Assembly: GCA_007449985.2 (NCBI GenBank)
Contig: VIIQ02000649.1
Coordinates: forward strand, 620,001 to 684,000
From: Desmodesmus armatus
Taxonomy: Eukaryota; Chlorophyta; Chlorophyceae; Sphaeropleales; Scenedesmaceae
Reading direction: 5' to 3'
DNA: 64,000 bases
In this document: in pieces, positions 54,201 to 64,000 of the stretch
How positions within the stretch are numbered: position 1 is the first letter of the stretch
Layout: each line of letters starts with the position of its first letter
Notes under the pieces: generated by a model
What the model was told of the DNA's origin: nothing
Seen by the model: only the letters and a program-made list of their open reading frames with translations
Databases searched by the model: none
Program-made: the position numbers and the translations under genes

Positions 54201-57200
54201 TCATAGAGTTGTTCCAGCGATGCCATCACCAGCACCTGAGTACGGCTGGTGCTCAATGCACTTTGCAAGCTCCTTGTCAATCTGCAAACGAGGCAGTGTC
54301 ATCATCAGCACAAGACACATGCTGGTTTGGTCAAAAAGAGTTGTTTCAGCGGTGTCATCATCAGCACCTGAGTAGAGCTGGTGCTGTGAGCACCGTGCAG
54401 CCTGAAGACACACTGGTGAAGATGCTGGTGTTTTCCCCAGACCCATACAATCCCTGCCAACCATCTCACCCTTTGCTTGTGCAACGTAATTTGATTGTGT
54501 GCATGTGAAGTTTGGGGGAATGCGGTGCAGGGGGGTGGTGAGGTGAGCTCTTGGTGGTTGAGGTGGTCACGTGGGATAATGTGAGTGAGGTGTGGTGTGG
54601 TGAAGTGAGAGGCTCCCAGAGGGGGTGAGGTGAGGTGGCGGGTGATATGGGCCCTGGTGGGGTGCACACGTGCATGTGTGACGTGAGGTAAGGTGAGGTA
54701 TGGTGGCAGTGTGTGTGTGTGTGTGTGTGTGTGGGGGGGGGGGCTCACCTTGCCGACCATTTCCTGTCGTGCTGCCAGCTCGCTGCAGGCCCTGTCAGCC
54801 TCCTCCACCGCCGTCCTCTCACCCTCAACAGCAGCGGTCAGCTCCACAAGGCTCCGCTGAAACTTCTCGGGAGACTGCAGGACAGTGCAGTACAGTACAG
54901 TACAGTACAGCCAGGTAAAGTGTTCTATGCAGTGCAAAACGTTTGTATCAGGGTACAGTACAGGGGTCAAGTTGTACAAAGAATCCTTTGCCCCAGCTGA
55001 CAAAACTGCGGCAGGCACCAGCATCAGGCAGGGACCAAGCCCAATTCACAAAAATGATACCATCGAATACAGCAACACACAAGGATTCAGGGTAGCAGCA
55101 ACCAGCAAGCCACCACGATAACAACACAAGCAGCAGCAGGAGCCAGCACACCGCCCCAGCAACAGCTGCAGCCAACCACTACCCCATCAGCAGCAGCAGC
55201 AGCAGCAGCAGCAGTCAGCCCTCACCTGCACAATCTGGTCCTGCAGCCTCTCGTTCTCCTGCTTTGCTGCCAGCAGCTCAAACTTCTCCGCCTGTGCAGC
55301 ATCTGCCAGGCTGTTGCACTGAGCTTTCAGCCCCTTCACCTCACCTGAGACACACACAGACAAGGGCAAATACATTGACACAGACACAGACACACACACC
55401 CGCAAGCACATTAACATCATGACTTTCCTAACCACAGTGAGGTGTTGCGGGGGGGGGGGGTGTCGGCATGCACACGTCCTGTCTTGTGGCTGCCCGGCCT
55501 TGCACTGTCGAGAGTGCAACAAAAGCAACACACACCACAAACAACACGATGCGTCCTTGGCCGTCCTGTTGGGTTGAAGCGGCTGGATGCAACTCATGCG
55601 TCAACACACTATGGATCAGCAACGGCCAGTGTCAACCCACACTGCACAACAGCAGGCCATTGCGCGTGCCTCACCTGCCAGGGCCATGAATGTCTTGTTG
55701 AGGGCCTGGTTCTGTGACGTGAGCTCAGCAACCTCACCCAACACACCAGACGCCTCCTGCAGGGGGCGAGGGGGGAGAGAGCACAACAAAACTTGCCTCA
55801 GCATGTCATTTCATCACACACAGTTTGGGCAGGCCTTACTGAAGGCTAGTAACTTTCACCACACCCCCCGGGGGGGGGGGAGGGGCACCACACACCACAC
55901 CATCACAGGTTGCATCGTCTTGACTCAAGCTCATTGACAATCACTAAACCACGGGTGGGACAACGAAGGGGGAAAACACAACACCATTACAGACTGCACT
56001 GGTTGAACTCAAGTACATAACACCCCAGGTGGCTGCAGGGTGTCGCTTGTTGTGTGTTGCCAGAGGGGATGTGTAGGGGCATTATTGTCTTGTTCACAGT
56101 TGAGCGTGGGGCAAATTCTCTGTCGCAGAAGAGGCAAGCATCAACGCTGTTAGCCTAATGCTGCTATCTCCCGCTGCTATCCCCCTCAGACAAAGCAACA
56201 GGGCAGCGCAGCAGGCTCACCTCCTGTTGTGCAGCACGCTCTGCCAGCAGCCGCTGCTTCTCAGCCTCCTGCAGCACACAGCACAGCACAACACAATGCA
56301 GCAGCCAACAGTAGGCAGTATTGGTTTGAAGTCGACAATCGGTGTCGCGTCAACCCCACTTGCCCAACAATGCCCACACGTTCACTGTGTGTGAGTGTCC
56401 CCTCACCCCCCTTGCCCCCACTCCCGCCACCCCCCCACCCACCCACTGCGTGTGGCCAGCAACTACAAGCCCCCCCCCCCCCCGCCCCTCTCCAGCCCCA
56501 CCAGCCGCACCTTTGCTGCCAGGTTCTCCTGCAGCTTCTGCTGCTCTGCCAGCAGCTCATCAAGCTGCGCACTCATCTCACTGCACGGCCACACAGCAGC
56601 AGGTGCAGGACAGGAAACAACACAGCACAGCACACTGCGGTCAGCATGGCGCAGCATTTTCAACAGGCATGGGGTGACAGAGTCGGGTGGTTGCTGGTAG
56701 GGGGGAGGGGAGCTCTCCCGCCCCCCCTCAGCCCCCCGCCCGCCTTTTGCTGGCGATATGGCAGAATGTTGTTGGAGCTGGAGGTCTTCTATGTGCATGC
56801 CCCCCCTGCCTCCCTCACATATTGTGCAACCAAGTCCCACCGGAGGGATTGAGCCTGAGCAGACCGGCCAGGGCAGCACGCACACTGTACTTCCCACTCT
56901 GCTCCCTCGCTCACGTCTACGCACGCCACCAGCTTCTCCCCCCCCCCTGAACTTTGCAAAGTGCTGTTGTAGCTAGAGGTCCTCTACGTGCATGCCAGGG
57001 ATGTGTGCCCCCCTTCACTCACGTGTAGGCCACCAGCTTCTCCTCCCTGAACTTTGCAAAGTTGATGACGGCAGACAGGTGGCGCCGCAGCCTCACAGAC
57101 TCGGGCTTGTGGATGTCCTGCAGCATTTGCATGCAGCACGGGTGCAGCAGCAGCAGCAGCAGCAGCAGGAACAGGAGCAGCAGCAGCAGCAGGCAAAGAA

Positions 57201-57912
57201 CATGGGCAACCCAGGAGCAGGGGCACGTGCTGGTGGTTTACACAGGGGGTGTGACGGTCTGATGCTGACATGAAGCGGGGCGACAGGTAAAGCAGGCCAG
57301 AGTGTTCCCTGAAGCTCTGATGCATGGATCCCGCTGCTTGATTGGTGTCGCTGCGTTTGTGCCAACTTGTGTTTGTGCCGACTTGATTCCGTACTGTCTG
57401 TAGCCCTCCTATGTACCCGCTGTCTGGGTAGCAGCTGTCCCTTTGGCTGCTGCTGCTGTTGCAGATACGTACCTTCATGCCAAAGTCCTTCACCCCACAT
57501 GCCAGCATCAGCTTTGACAGGTGTCTGTAGAAGTTTCGTGCTGCTATGGACTCGTCATGCAGCTCAGGGTATTCAAACGCATCGATTGCAGCAAACAATG
57601 GCTGGTTGAGCTCTTCCCTGCAAGCAACAAGTGGAGAACATAAGGACATAAGCACAGGACTTGCTGTGTGTGTACAGGGTGTTTGGGGCACCTGTTGTGA
57701 GGGGTTGTGCTGCACACTGCGGGCTGCTGCTGGTGCGGTTGTTTCACGTACCGTGTAATGCCAGTGAGGCTGATCAGCACGCTCTCGAACAGCGCGCCGA
57801 CGGTCTCGTAGGTAGGCTTGGCAAGCTGTGCTGCTGTCAGTGGTATCTCCATCTCCTCCATGCAGGGCAGCAGCTCGTCATTTTCGAGAATTGGGAAGCT
57901 GTATTGCGCCAT
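51277..57912 (-). CDS. NUF2: Kinetochore protein NUF2 (NDC80 complex)
   Basis: NUF2 pairs with NDC80 to attach spindle microtubules to kinetochores. Twelve exons give 460 residues, close to the usual length: 57912-57752, 57617-57473, 57117-57023, 56580-56511, 56268-56221, 55756-55675, 55344-55226, 54874-54749, 54153-54077, 53606-53474, 51912-51796 and 51486-51277; all phases match. The calponin-homology head is clear: MAQYSFPILENDELLPCMEE, NQPLFAAIDAFEYPELHDES, HLSKLMLACGVKDFGMK, and RRHLSAVINFAKFREEKL. The rest is coiled coil (for example LDELLAEQQKLQENLAAK, LADRIKRLESQ, ISEKTQELKGKHAAAVTALL), ending in a Ser/Ala-rich tail. Introns carry many edge copies of exons 3, 9, 10 and 11, which makes automatic prediction here unreliable. 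Confidence 0.93.
51995..52300 (-). repeat. Three decayed 5' copies of NUF2 exon 11 with acceptors
   Basis: On the minus strand cacag followed by GCTGCTGTGAAG..GAGGCGCTAGAGAGTGGC stands at about 52,182 and 52,029, matching the true exon start at 51912 (AAVKKEALESAIEEAL). A third remnant (GATGCACTGGAGAGTGG) is at about 52,290. The first reads AAVKKEALESGIEEAM before decaying. Confidence 0.82.
52362..53360 (-). repeat. Array of eight 3' copies of NUF2 exon 10 with donors
   Basis: The plus-strand word cacctggctctccagcctct with tgatcctgtctgccagtgtt (coding ADRIKRLESQ plus a GTGGG donor on the minus strand) occurs with variants at about 52,363, 52,502, 52,657, 52,766, 52,912, 53,084, 53,172 and 53,312. 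The true exon edge is at 53474. Spacing is 90-170 bp. Between copies are C-runs and the shared flank acaacacaggggcattg. Many keep good donors, but none has a nearby acceptor. Confidence 0.9.
53696..53734 (-). repeat. 5' copy of NUF2 exon 10 with acceptor
   Basis: The plus strand agatggactccttcaactcc followed by ttcacactgcgactgtgg repeats 53,575-53,608 (SRSVKELKESISG with its acceptor) about 128 bp upstream in gene sense. Exon 10 therefore has copies of its front on one side and of its end on the other. Confidence 0.88.
53930..54045. repeat. Microsatellite-like tract tgtgctacactgtac
   Basis: A run of actgtactgtgctacactg variants of 10-15 bp lies in NUF2 intron 9. A related acagtacagtacag run lies at 54,888-54,910. 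Confidence 0.8.
54240..54420 (-). repeat. Decayed 5' copies of NUF2 exon 9 with acceptor
   Basis: The plus strand gctcaatgcactttgcaagc and tccttgtcaatctgcaaacg (54,252-54,294) repeat the front of exon 9 (IDKELAKCIE against VDKELAKCIE). The flank ccatcaccagcacctgagta recurs at about 54,355-54,375, marking a third unit. Confidence 0.8.
56905..56970 (-). repeat. 3' copy of NUF2 exon 3 with donor
   Basis: The plus strand ctcacgtctacgcacgccac, caccagcttctccc and ctgaactttgcaaagt repeat the exon 3 end (57,018-57,061). The flank ctacgtgcatgcc is found after both, and a third flank copy lies near 56,785. Confidence 0.78.
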
Positions 57913-58596
57913 GCTGTGTGATGGTGTAAACTATGCAGGGTGTAGGTTGCCTGCTATGCTTTCTGCAGGAGGAAACTGCTGATGCTGCACCCCTTTAGGG
58001 CATGCTGTGTGCTGCCAGTTGCGCTTGGCCTGCTGCTGATGAGCGAGAAGCCTCAGGATCAGGAATGATCCACTGTTGGCCTTGCAGCGAGGAAACAGCA
58101 CGGTTCCTGACACTCTGCACCTGATAGACAGACAGCAGTTTGAATTTTGCTTGCAAGCTTTCAATGCGAAGTTGTCACATACGCAAGGTACACAATCAGG
58201 AAGTAATGAAACAGTTGGAGCCTGCTTGGATTACGCGCCTGGAACCCCTGCGGGAAGCCCTGCCGTTGCCAACTGCCGCCTGGCGATACGGACTTCCATT
58301 GCAGGTATGATTGCTCAGTCTCACATAGTTCTGCTGAGGTACGAGGTGATTAAGTCCATGCAAGTATCCAAGGAACAATGAAAAGAAAACTGCACTTTGC
58401 TGATCCAACCGATCTACCACCGGCAAACCAGTAATAGCAGCACCCAGCTTACTCTTACAAGCGTGTATCAACATCATCAACTCTCATAATACTCTACAAC
58501 ACCAGCCTGGTCCCAGGCCAGACCGCTGCTGCTTGCATTTGGTGCTCACTGTGTGGGGTCCTGCAGCCAAAGTCAGTGTCTCAGCCTCCTGCTGTC
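57913..58596. promoter_or_regulatory. Divergent intergenic region, NUF2 / GDPD
   Basis: These 684 bp separate divergent start codons. A 101-codon plus-strand frame (58,076-58,381) lacks family character and is left out. Confidence 0.4.
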
Positions 58597-59729
58597 ATGG
58601 CAACATTAACACGCTTCGTCATTATTGCACACCGAGGTGACAGCAGTGCAGCACCTGAGAACACCCTGCACGCATTTGACCTAGCCCTCTCCCAAGGTTT
58701 CCAGCATTTTGAGACAGACTGCCAGCTCTCGTCCGACAGCATCCCAGTTGTCCTACATGACGAAAACCTTGGCCGTGTGAACAACGGCAGTGGTCCTGCA
58801 GCAGCAGCGACCCTGGAACAGCTGCAGCAGCTCGACGCAGGGAGCTGGTTTGGGCCGCAGTTTGCTGGGGCACGCATACCCACACTGCAGGAAGTGCTTG
58901 TCAAGTACAGAGGCAGGGTACACATGCATCTGGTGAGGGTTCCTTGCTGCCACGCAGCGGTTGAGGTCACACAGTACGAGGATTCCTTGCCGAGGAAGGC
59001 AGCAGTGCACTTCACAGGCATCATCTCAATCCGCTTGGCACCAGCAGCAGCTCTGAGAGCTGCAAACAAAAAAACGTTCAAGTACTGTTATGCAAGCACA
59101 CCATGCCCATTGAGCCATAAACCAGAAAAATGCACACGCACTTAGTGACCACAGTGTGCCAGTGCCAGTCGTGGGAGACCCCCCACCACCACCACCAGGG
59201 GCAACCAACACAAAAACACTGTGTGACCAGGTGCCCACATGCCGACTTGCTGCCTGGCTGGCCTCATGCAGGAGCGGAAGCCCTAACAAAAATAGTCACT
59301 ATGTGGTGGGGCCAGCGGTGGGACAGTCCACTCCTCATGGTAACCAACAGTCAAGAAGTGTGACACCACAGCCAGCAGCCGTGACTCAGTTGTGAACTTG
59401 CTGCTTGCCTGGCCTCATGCAGGAGGTCAATGGCCAACAAGTGTCACTGTGTGGTGTGGCTAGTGGTAGGAGTCCCCCCCCTCCCCAGGTGAACCCACAC
59501 GATCAATTTCTGTGACCAGGCGCCTCAGTGTGAACCTGTTGCCTGCCTGGCCTCATGCAGGAGCTCAAGTCCCAACAGCAGGCGCTGCCTGCTGCTGTGG
59601 CGGCCCTGGTGATAAGTCAGCACTGGCTGCCCAGCGAACTGCAGTCTGAAGCTGCTACAACTGACAAGCAGCAGTGCAGCGCAATGGCATCGGATGCAGC
59701 TACAACAGCAGCAGCAGCAGCAGCAGCAG

Positions 59730-59778
<49 letters not shown>

Positions 59779-60735
59779 CAGCCCCTCCAGAGAGGCGGCC
59801 CTAGGTCAGGTGCCAGGGCTGACCATCACGTCATTCCATCTACAGCAGCTGCAGGCATCAAAGCAGGTCTGTTTCCAATGGAATGAGTGGCCTGTAACAT
59901 GCTTCGGCAAATGCTGAATATAGATGCAGCTGACAGCTTTCAAACACCCAGCCATTTTTTCAACATGTTCTTGAAGTAGCCTGCTTCAAGCACCAGTGGT
60001 GCGCAGGTTGCTTGCTGGGGTGGTTTTCAGCCGTACATATGTGGCCACTTTTGACACACCTGGGGAGCATCAAAGCTATATAAGCAACGTAGGGCAACGT
60101 CACCTCTGGTACTGGCGTGCCCAGCATTGACCAACTGCTTAGACACCTACCAGCATGATGCTGCATCCTTCCCTTGTAACATCCTGCACGACCAACTGTC
60201 AAGAAACGTGCCACGTGACAAAAAAACCGGTTTTTTTTTCATGCTGCAGCTGCTGCCGGAAGTACCACATGGCTGGCTGATTCAGGAGGTGACCTCGGAT
60301 ATCATCGACACAGCCAAGCAGGGTGGCTTTGAGATGGTGTGCCCGCGGGCCAACGCCCTCACAGCAGATGGGGTCCAGGAGTTGAAGGCGGCAGGGTTTG
60401 CGGTTAGGGCTTGGGGGGTGAAGACAATAGAGGTGAGTGAGAGGATGGTTGCAGTGCAGGCGCATAGCCTGGGCTCGACAGTAATGGCTCTGCAGAACTG
60501 GTAGTGGCTGGGTGTCTTGCAGGTGCAAAGAGGCCAGGTACTTGGGTTACAACCTGTGCATGTGTGCTGGTTGGCTAGAGTGACTTTCATCAGATGGCGG
60601 TGTGCTGCTGCTGTTCTGTTTTGTCTGTTGCAGCTGCTGCATCATGTAGTGGCGTGCGGGGTGGACGGAGCTACAGTGAACTGGCCAAAAGCAGCAGCAG
60701 AGGCCCTGGCAGAAGGAGACACAGGCAGCGCATGA
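58597..60735 (+). CDS. Glycerophosphodiester phosphodiesterase (GDPD family)
   Basis: Hydrolyses glycerophosphodiesters to an alcohol and glycerol-3-phosphate, recycling phospholipid head groups and phosphate. Exons 58597-58932, 59561-59866, 60250-60432 and 60634-60735 are all phase 0 and give about 308 residues. The catalytic AHRGDSSAAPENT opens the protein, followed by HFETDCQLSSDSIPVVLHDE (metal-binding Glu/Asp and His) and LDAGSWFGPQFAGARIPTLQ. Exon 2 starts ELKSQQ, joining to HMHL as in the family, and has an expanded poly-Ala. Exon 3 has VPHGWLIQEV and exon 4 VACGVDGATVNWP. No signal peptide is evident, so a cytosolic or organellar site cannot be decided. The exon 2 donor (GTCTGT) is weak. 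Intron 1 holds two copies of the exon 2 acceptor region. Confidence 0.9.
59120..59550 (+). repeat. Two 5' copies of GDPD exon 2 with acceptors, unit about 150 bp
   Basis: tgcctggcctcatgcaggag occurs at about 59,257 (as ggctggcctcatgcaggag), 59,409 and 59,545 (true, exon at 59561). After the CAG the copies read gcggaagccctaac and gtcaatggccaacaag, against ctcaagtcccaacag in the real exon. The spacer cactgtgtgrnc is repeated too. Confidence 0.85.
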
Positions 60736-61027
60736 AACCACGCCGGCTGCTGAACACAGGGCTGAGCTACATGCAGGATTCCATGGTTGTATCAAGCTTG
60801 CAGAGACACAGTGGCTCAGGCAGCAAAGGTTCGCCAGGCTGTCTGTTGTGGCTGTCATGCCAGGCTGTTCTGTTTGACTGAGGTTCCATGGTTGACTGGG
60901 GAACGAAGCAGCAAGCCCAGACGCGACTGAATGTCCCAGATCGAGCTCTGAACAACTACCACGTTCAAGATGGTACATAGCAGCGTGGCCTGAAAGCTGT
61001 CAGTACAGATCATCGTGTGCAACTCTC
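60736..61027. other. Short intergenic region, GDPD to BUD13
   Basis: These 292 bp lie between genes on the same strand. I see no repeat or clear polyadenylation signal. Confidence 0.35.
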
Positions 61028-64000
61028 ATGTTCTCTGGACTTAGCTCGCTCAGAAAGGCGGAGAAGAAGGAGCCCACTGTACAGGATAAAGCCCTTCAGG
61101 ACTACCTCAAACGACAGTACGCTGACGGCCCAACAGCAGATGAGCCTAAGCGGAAAAAGAAGAAAAAGGCAAAGCAGGCCCCTGCAGCGATAGCCATTGT
61201 TGATGCAGACATCACTGGGCTACCCCCAGTTGCAGAGGCAGCTGCCAAGCCCACCAGGCCTGACGTGTATGATGAGGACGCAGGCAGTGAGGGTGAGTGC
61301 CGCTGCTGTGCGCTTTGCAGCTCCTGCTGCCAGCATGCAGCTGCTGTGCTGACTGCATGCATCTGTCCTGCAGGTGATGAGCCAGTTATCGCCAATCCGG
61401 AAGAAGCAGAGGCCTTTCGGCAGCAGATAGAGAAGGTGAGCAGCGAGACAGGTGGGAATGCCTGAGAGAGAGAGCAGCAGACAGAACACCAGCACGGTTG
61501 GCACAGCTTGTTGCTATCTCATGGGGTTCAAGGGATCACTGCACAGCCATGGTGCAGAACCGCCTTGGTCTCGTGTCACTTAACACTTGCAGGAAGACCT
61601 ACAGCGCTGTGCTGGCCTGCAACACCATTCTCATTTTCCCCCTTTCACTGATCATGACAGCGGGTAGGCTAGTAGCTAGGTACCATCACCAGCCACATGG
61701 TAGAGTAGTAGTTAAGCACACACAGTACTGATATACAGCAGCAGATGCATCTTCAACCGACCACCGACCTGTCCCTGCTGCCTGACCGTTTCCTGCACAG
61801 TCCAAGAACTTCTATGCCAAGAGCAGAGACGGCAGCGGCTGGGAAGCAGCAGGGGCGGACGAGCCCCGGCAGCAGCAGCGGCAGCAGCGGCGGCGGCACG
61901 ACTCGCCGACAGGCAGCAGCGATCGGGACCTTTCCCCGCCCCGCAAGCAGCAGCGGCATGACACGCCGCCACGCAGCAACGGAGCAGCAGGTGGTCGCAG
62001 AAGCAGCAGGTCACCAGACCTGTCACCTCCGCGGCGGGGCAGGGGCAGGCACGACTCTCCGGATCTCTCCCCACCCCGCAAACCTGCAGCAGCAGCAGTA
62101 GCAGGTGGTGGCAGGGGCCGCAGCCCGGACCTCTCACCCCCACGCAGGGGGCGGCAGCGGCACGGTTCCCCAGACCTGTCGCCGCCCCGCAAGCCAGCAT
62201 CAGCAGCAGCTTCCGACTTGTCGCCTCCGCGGCGCGGCAGGCAGCGGCAAGATTCACCAGATCTGTCTCCACCTCGCAAGCCAGGAGCAGCAGCAGCAGC
62301 AGCAGGTAGGGGCCGCAGCCCAGACCTATCCCCGCCCAGGCGTGGAGATAGGCAGCAGCAGCGGCACGACTCCCCAGACCTCTCCCCTCCCCGCAAACCA
62401 GGAGCAGCAGCAGCAGCAGCAGGGCGCAGCAGAGGCGGTCGGAGCCCCGACCTGTCCCCGCCCAGGCGCAACGGCAGGCAGCAGCAGCGGCAGGAGTCCC
62501 CTGCAGGACGCGCTGATGAGTCACCGCCGCGCAGGCGCCGGCACGACTCCCCAGGGGGTAGCGATGCTTCGCCGCCTCGGCGGCCCTCAGCAGCCTCAGC
62601 AGCAGCAGCAGCAGCAGCGAGGGGTGGTGGTGGGGGGGGCTGGCAAGCCGCCGCTGCGCATGACAGACGGCACAGCAGCGGGTCTAGTGAGCAGTAAGGA
62701 GCTTGCGGAAGAGGCTGCTAGGCTGAGGGCGCAAGCGGAGGAGCGCAAGTGAGTGGGATTTGGTTTGAACCGTGTGAGAAGGGGGCAGATGGAGGGCTGT
62801 CTCGAGGGGTTGGGCATGGGACCAGGGGGGCTGCTAGGCTGAGGGCGCAGGCAGAGGAGCGCAAGTGATTGAGGGGTGCTTGGATCCATGGGGTGGGGCG
62901 AGTTGCAAAGGTGTCAGGTGGGGGGAGCCAGCCAAGCTGAAATTGCAGGCATATTAGAGCAATGTGTTTGTGATGCCCTGGAGTTGACATCATTGCTTGA
63001 TTGCGTGTGCTATTGGCCGCTTCGTGCCTTGCGTGCGTGCCATCATCATTGCTGGTTTTTGTGTGCCAATGTGTGTACATCAAGGGGCTGGCTGAAAGAA
63101 ACAGGGGGGGGGGGCTGGTAAGCAGGCCAACTACCTTGCCAAGCAGCGGACCTCCTTGCTGTGCCTTGTGCTGTTCTGCCCCGTCCCCTCCCGGCACCGG
63201 CCATTCACCCTCTCATGGTTGCACCTGTGTCTGTCCTGCTCTGTCCTTTTCAACTGCGCTGTCTTTGCCGCCCCCCCCCCCCCCCCCCCCCCGCGCCCCT
63301 CAGGCGTCGTGCTGCTGGTCGTGGTGAGTCCACAGTGTGTCGTGACAAGGAGACCGTCACTGTGTACCGTGACAAGGGCACCTGTGTCTTGCCCTGTCCT
63401 ATCATAACATGTTGCTCCCCCTCCCCCCTCTCCTCGTGCGTCTGGCCTTTTCACCCATCCACGATTGCGCCGGTGTCCTGCCCTGTCCTATTTTAACATG
63501 TCCCCCCCCCTCCCCCCCTCCCCCGCCTCTCGTCCTTCATGCCTCAGGCGTCGTGCTGCTGGTCGTGGCGAGTCTACTGTGTACCGTGACAAAGAGACGG
63601 GAGCCATCATCACTGCAGAGGAGTACTCGGAGCAGGTGGGTGGGAGGGGGGTCACACTTTGTCTGGTCTAGTCACAAATGATCAACCAAGCCAGTTCACA
63701 TCCCCAGCCCAAATGCATCATCCCCCTGCACCCTTTGCCACAACATCAGCAACCCTTCCCTTGGCTCTCTTTATGGCAACCCCTTTCCCATGCCTTGCAC
63801 CCCTTCCTCCCTGGTCCCATCATCACTGCAGAGGAGTACTCGGAGCAGGTGGGTGGGACGCTACTTGCATTTGCTGACATCGTCCACAGTGCCAAAGCAA
63901 GCAAGCCAGCATCTACATCCCCAGCCCAAGCCTCTGCTATCATCTTCAGCGCCGCTGCCTACAACAATAGGTGCTCTCTGCACACAACCTCACCCCTTGG
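61028..64000 (+). CDS. BUD13: BUD13-like subunit of the RES splicing complex (partial, runs off the right edge)
   Basis: BUD13 belongs to the nuclear pre-mRNA retention and splicing (RES) complex. Exons: 61028-61292 (LQDYLKRQYADG, KRKKKKKAKQAP, IAIVDADITGLP), 61374-61435 (DEPVIANPEEAEAFRQQIEK), 61801-62748 (SKNFYAKSRDGSGWE, then many RHDSPDLSPPRR-type repeats, then GLVSSKELAEEAARLRAQAE) and 63548-63635 (RRRAAGRGESTVYRDKETGA, EEYSEQ). The SPPRR repeats and the TVYRDK block are family hallmarks. The conserved C-terminus should follow past 64,000. The SPPRR frame and the GLVSS frame differ by one base; the switch falls at a G8 run near 62,630-62,637, so a homopolymer indel is the likely cause. 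Copies of the exon 3 end and of both ends of exon 4 lie in the introns. Confidence 0.88.
62815..62866 (+). repeat. 3' copy of BUD13 exon 3
   Basis: ctgctaggctgagggcgcag and gcagaggagcgcaagtga repeat the exon 3 end (62,715-62,751). The copied donor is changed to gtgattg. Confidence 0.85.
63304..63380 (+). repeat. 5' copy of BUD13 exon 4 with acceptor
   Basis: After a long C-run and CAG it reads RRRAAGRGESTVCRDKET, then a second partial TVYRDK. The true exon starts at 63548 behind a similar C-rich tract. Confidence 0.88.
63816..63849 (+). repeat. 3' copy of BUD13 exon 4 with donor
   Basis: ccatcatcactgcagaggag and tactcggagcaggtgggtgg repeat 63,604-63,643. This copy is exact over the coding part (IITAEEYSEQ). 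Confidence 0.9.

Noticed and set aside
61712..62524. A 270-codon minus-strand frame opposite BUD13 exon 3
   Set aside because: Leu/Arg/Cys-rich shadow of the SPPRR repeat; the plus-strand frame carries the BUD13 hallmarks.

Overview
The window reads as nuclear DNA of a green alga, most likely a chlorophycean (Scenedesmaceae-like; the family is inferred from overall feel, not tested). The evidence is intron-rich plant-type genes, many CAG/GCT runs coding for poly-Gln and poly-Ala, candidate TGTAA polyadenylation signals after stop codons, and green-lineage proteins such as an AP2-domain regulator and a plant SKIP16-type F-box/ApaG protein. Gene models were built by hand from splice phase and family similarity.

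Layout: (1) 1-5,987 is satellite-like tandem repeat, apparently a giant intron of the eRF3 gene, whose first three coding exons lie at 5,988-7,454 on the minus strand. (2) A SKIP16-like gene starts 507 bp away in the opposite direction and runs on the plus strand from 7,962 to about 27,041; its roughly 2 kb of coding sequence is spread over 19 kb because its introns are filled with tandem arrays. (3) 28-31 kb holds an ankyrin-repeat gene (minus), whose diverged duplicate lies at 45.4-47.0 kb. (4) 32.2-34.7 kb is an ARGLU1-like splicing cofactor (minus). (5) 35.7-42.0 kb is a large AP2-domain regulator (plus) with a tRNA-Ser(GCU) inside its second intron. (6) 48.6-50.1 kb is a secreted hevein/double-psi beta-barrel wall protein (plus). 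(7) 51.3-57.9 kb is the kinetochore subunit NUF2 (minus, 12 exons). (8) 58.6-60.7 kb is a glycerophosphodiester phosphodiesterase (plus). (9) 61.0 kb to the right edge is BUD13 of the RES splicing complex (plus, incomplete).

The striking pattern is that introns in at least six unrelated genes carry tandem copies of the neighbouring exon-intron boundary. When the duplicated unit spans an acceptor, decayed copies of the exon's 5' part stand upstream of the real exon. When it spans a donor, decayed copies of the exon's 3' part stand downstream. Examples are SKIP16 exons 2, 3, 4, 5, 6 and the last exon; ARGLU1 exon 3; AP2 exons 1, 2 and 4; NUF2 exons 3, 9, 10 and 11; GDPD exon 2; and BUD13 exons 3 and 4. 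This looks like a lineage-specific process of local tandem duplication that enlarges introns, builds arrays of decoy splice sites and occasionally makes spare exons.

The genes do not form a pathway; they are housekeeping functions (translation termination, splicing, kinetochore, lipid-head-group metabolism) plus regulators. Several neighbours are divergent with short shared promoter regions (eRF3/SKIP16, ARGLU1/AP2, NUF2/GDPD).
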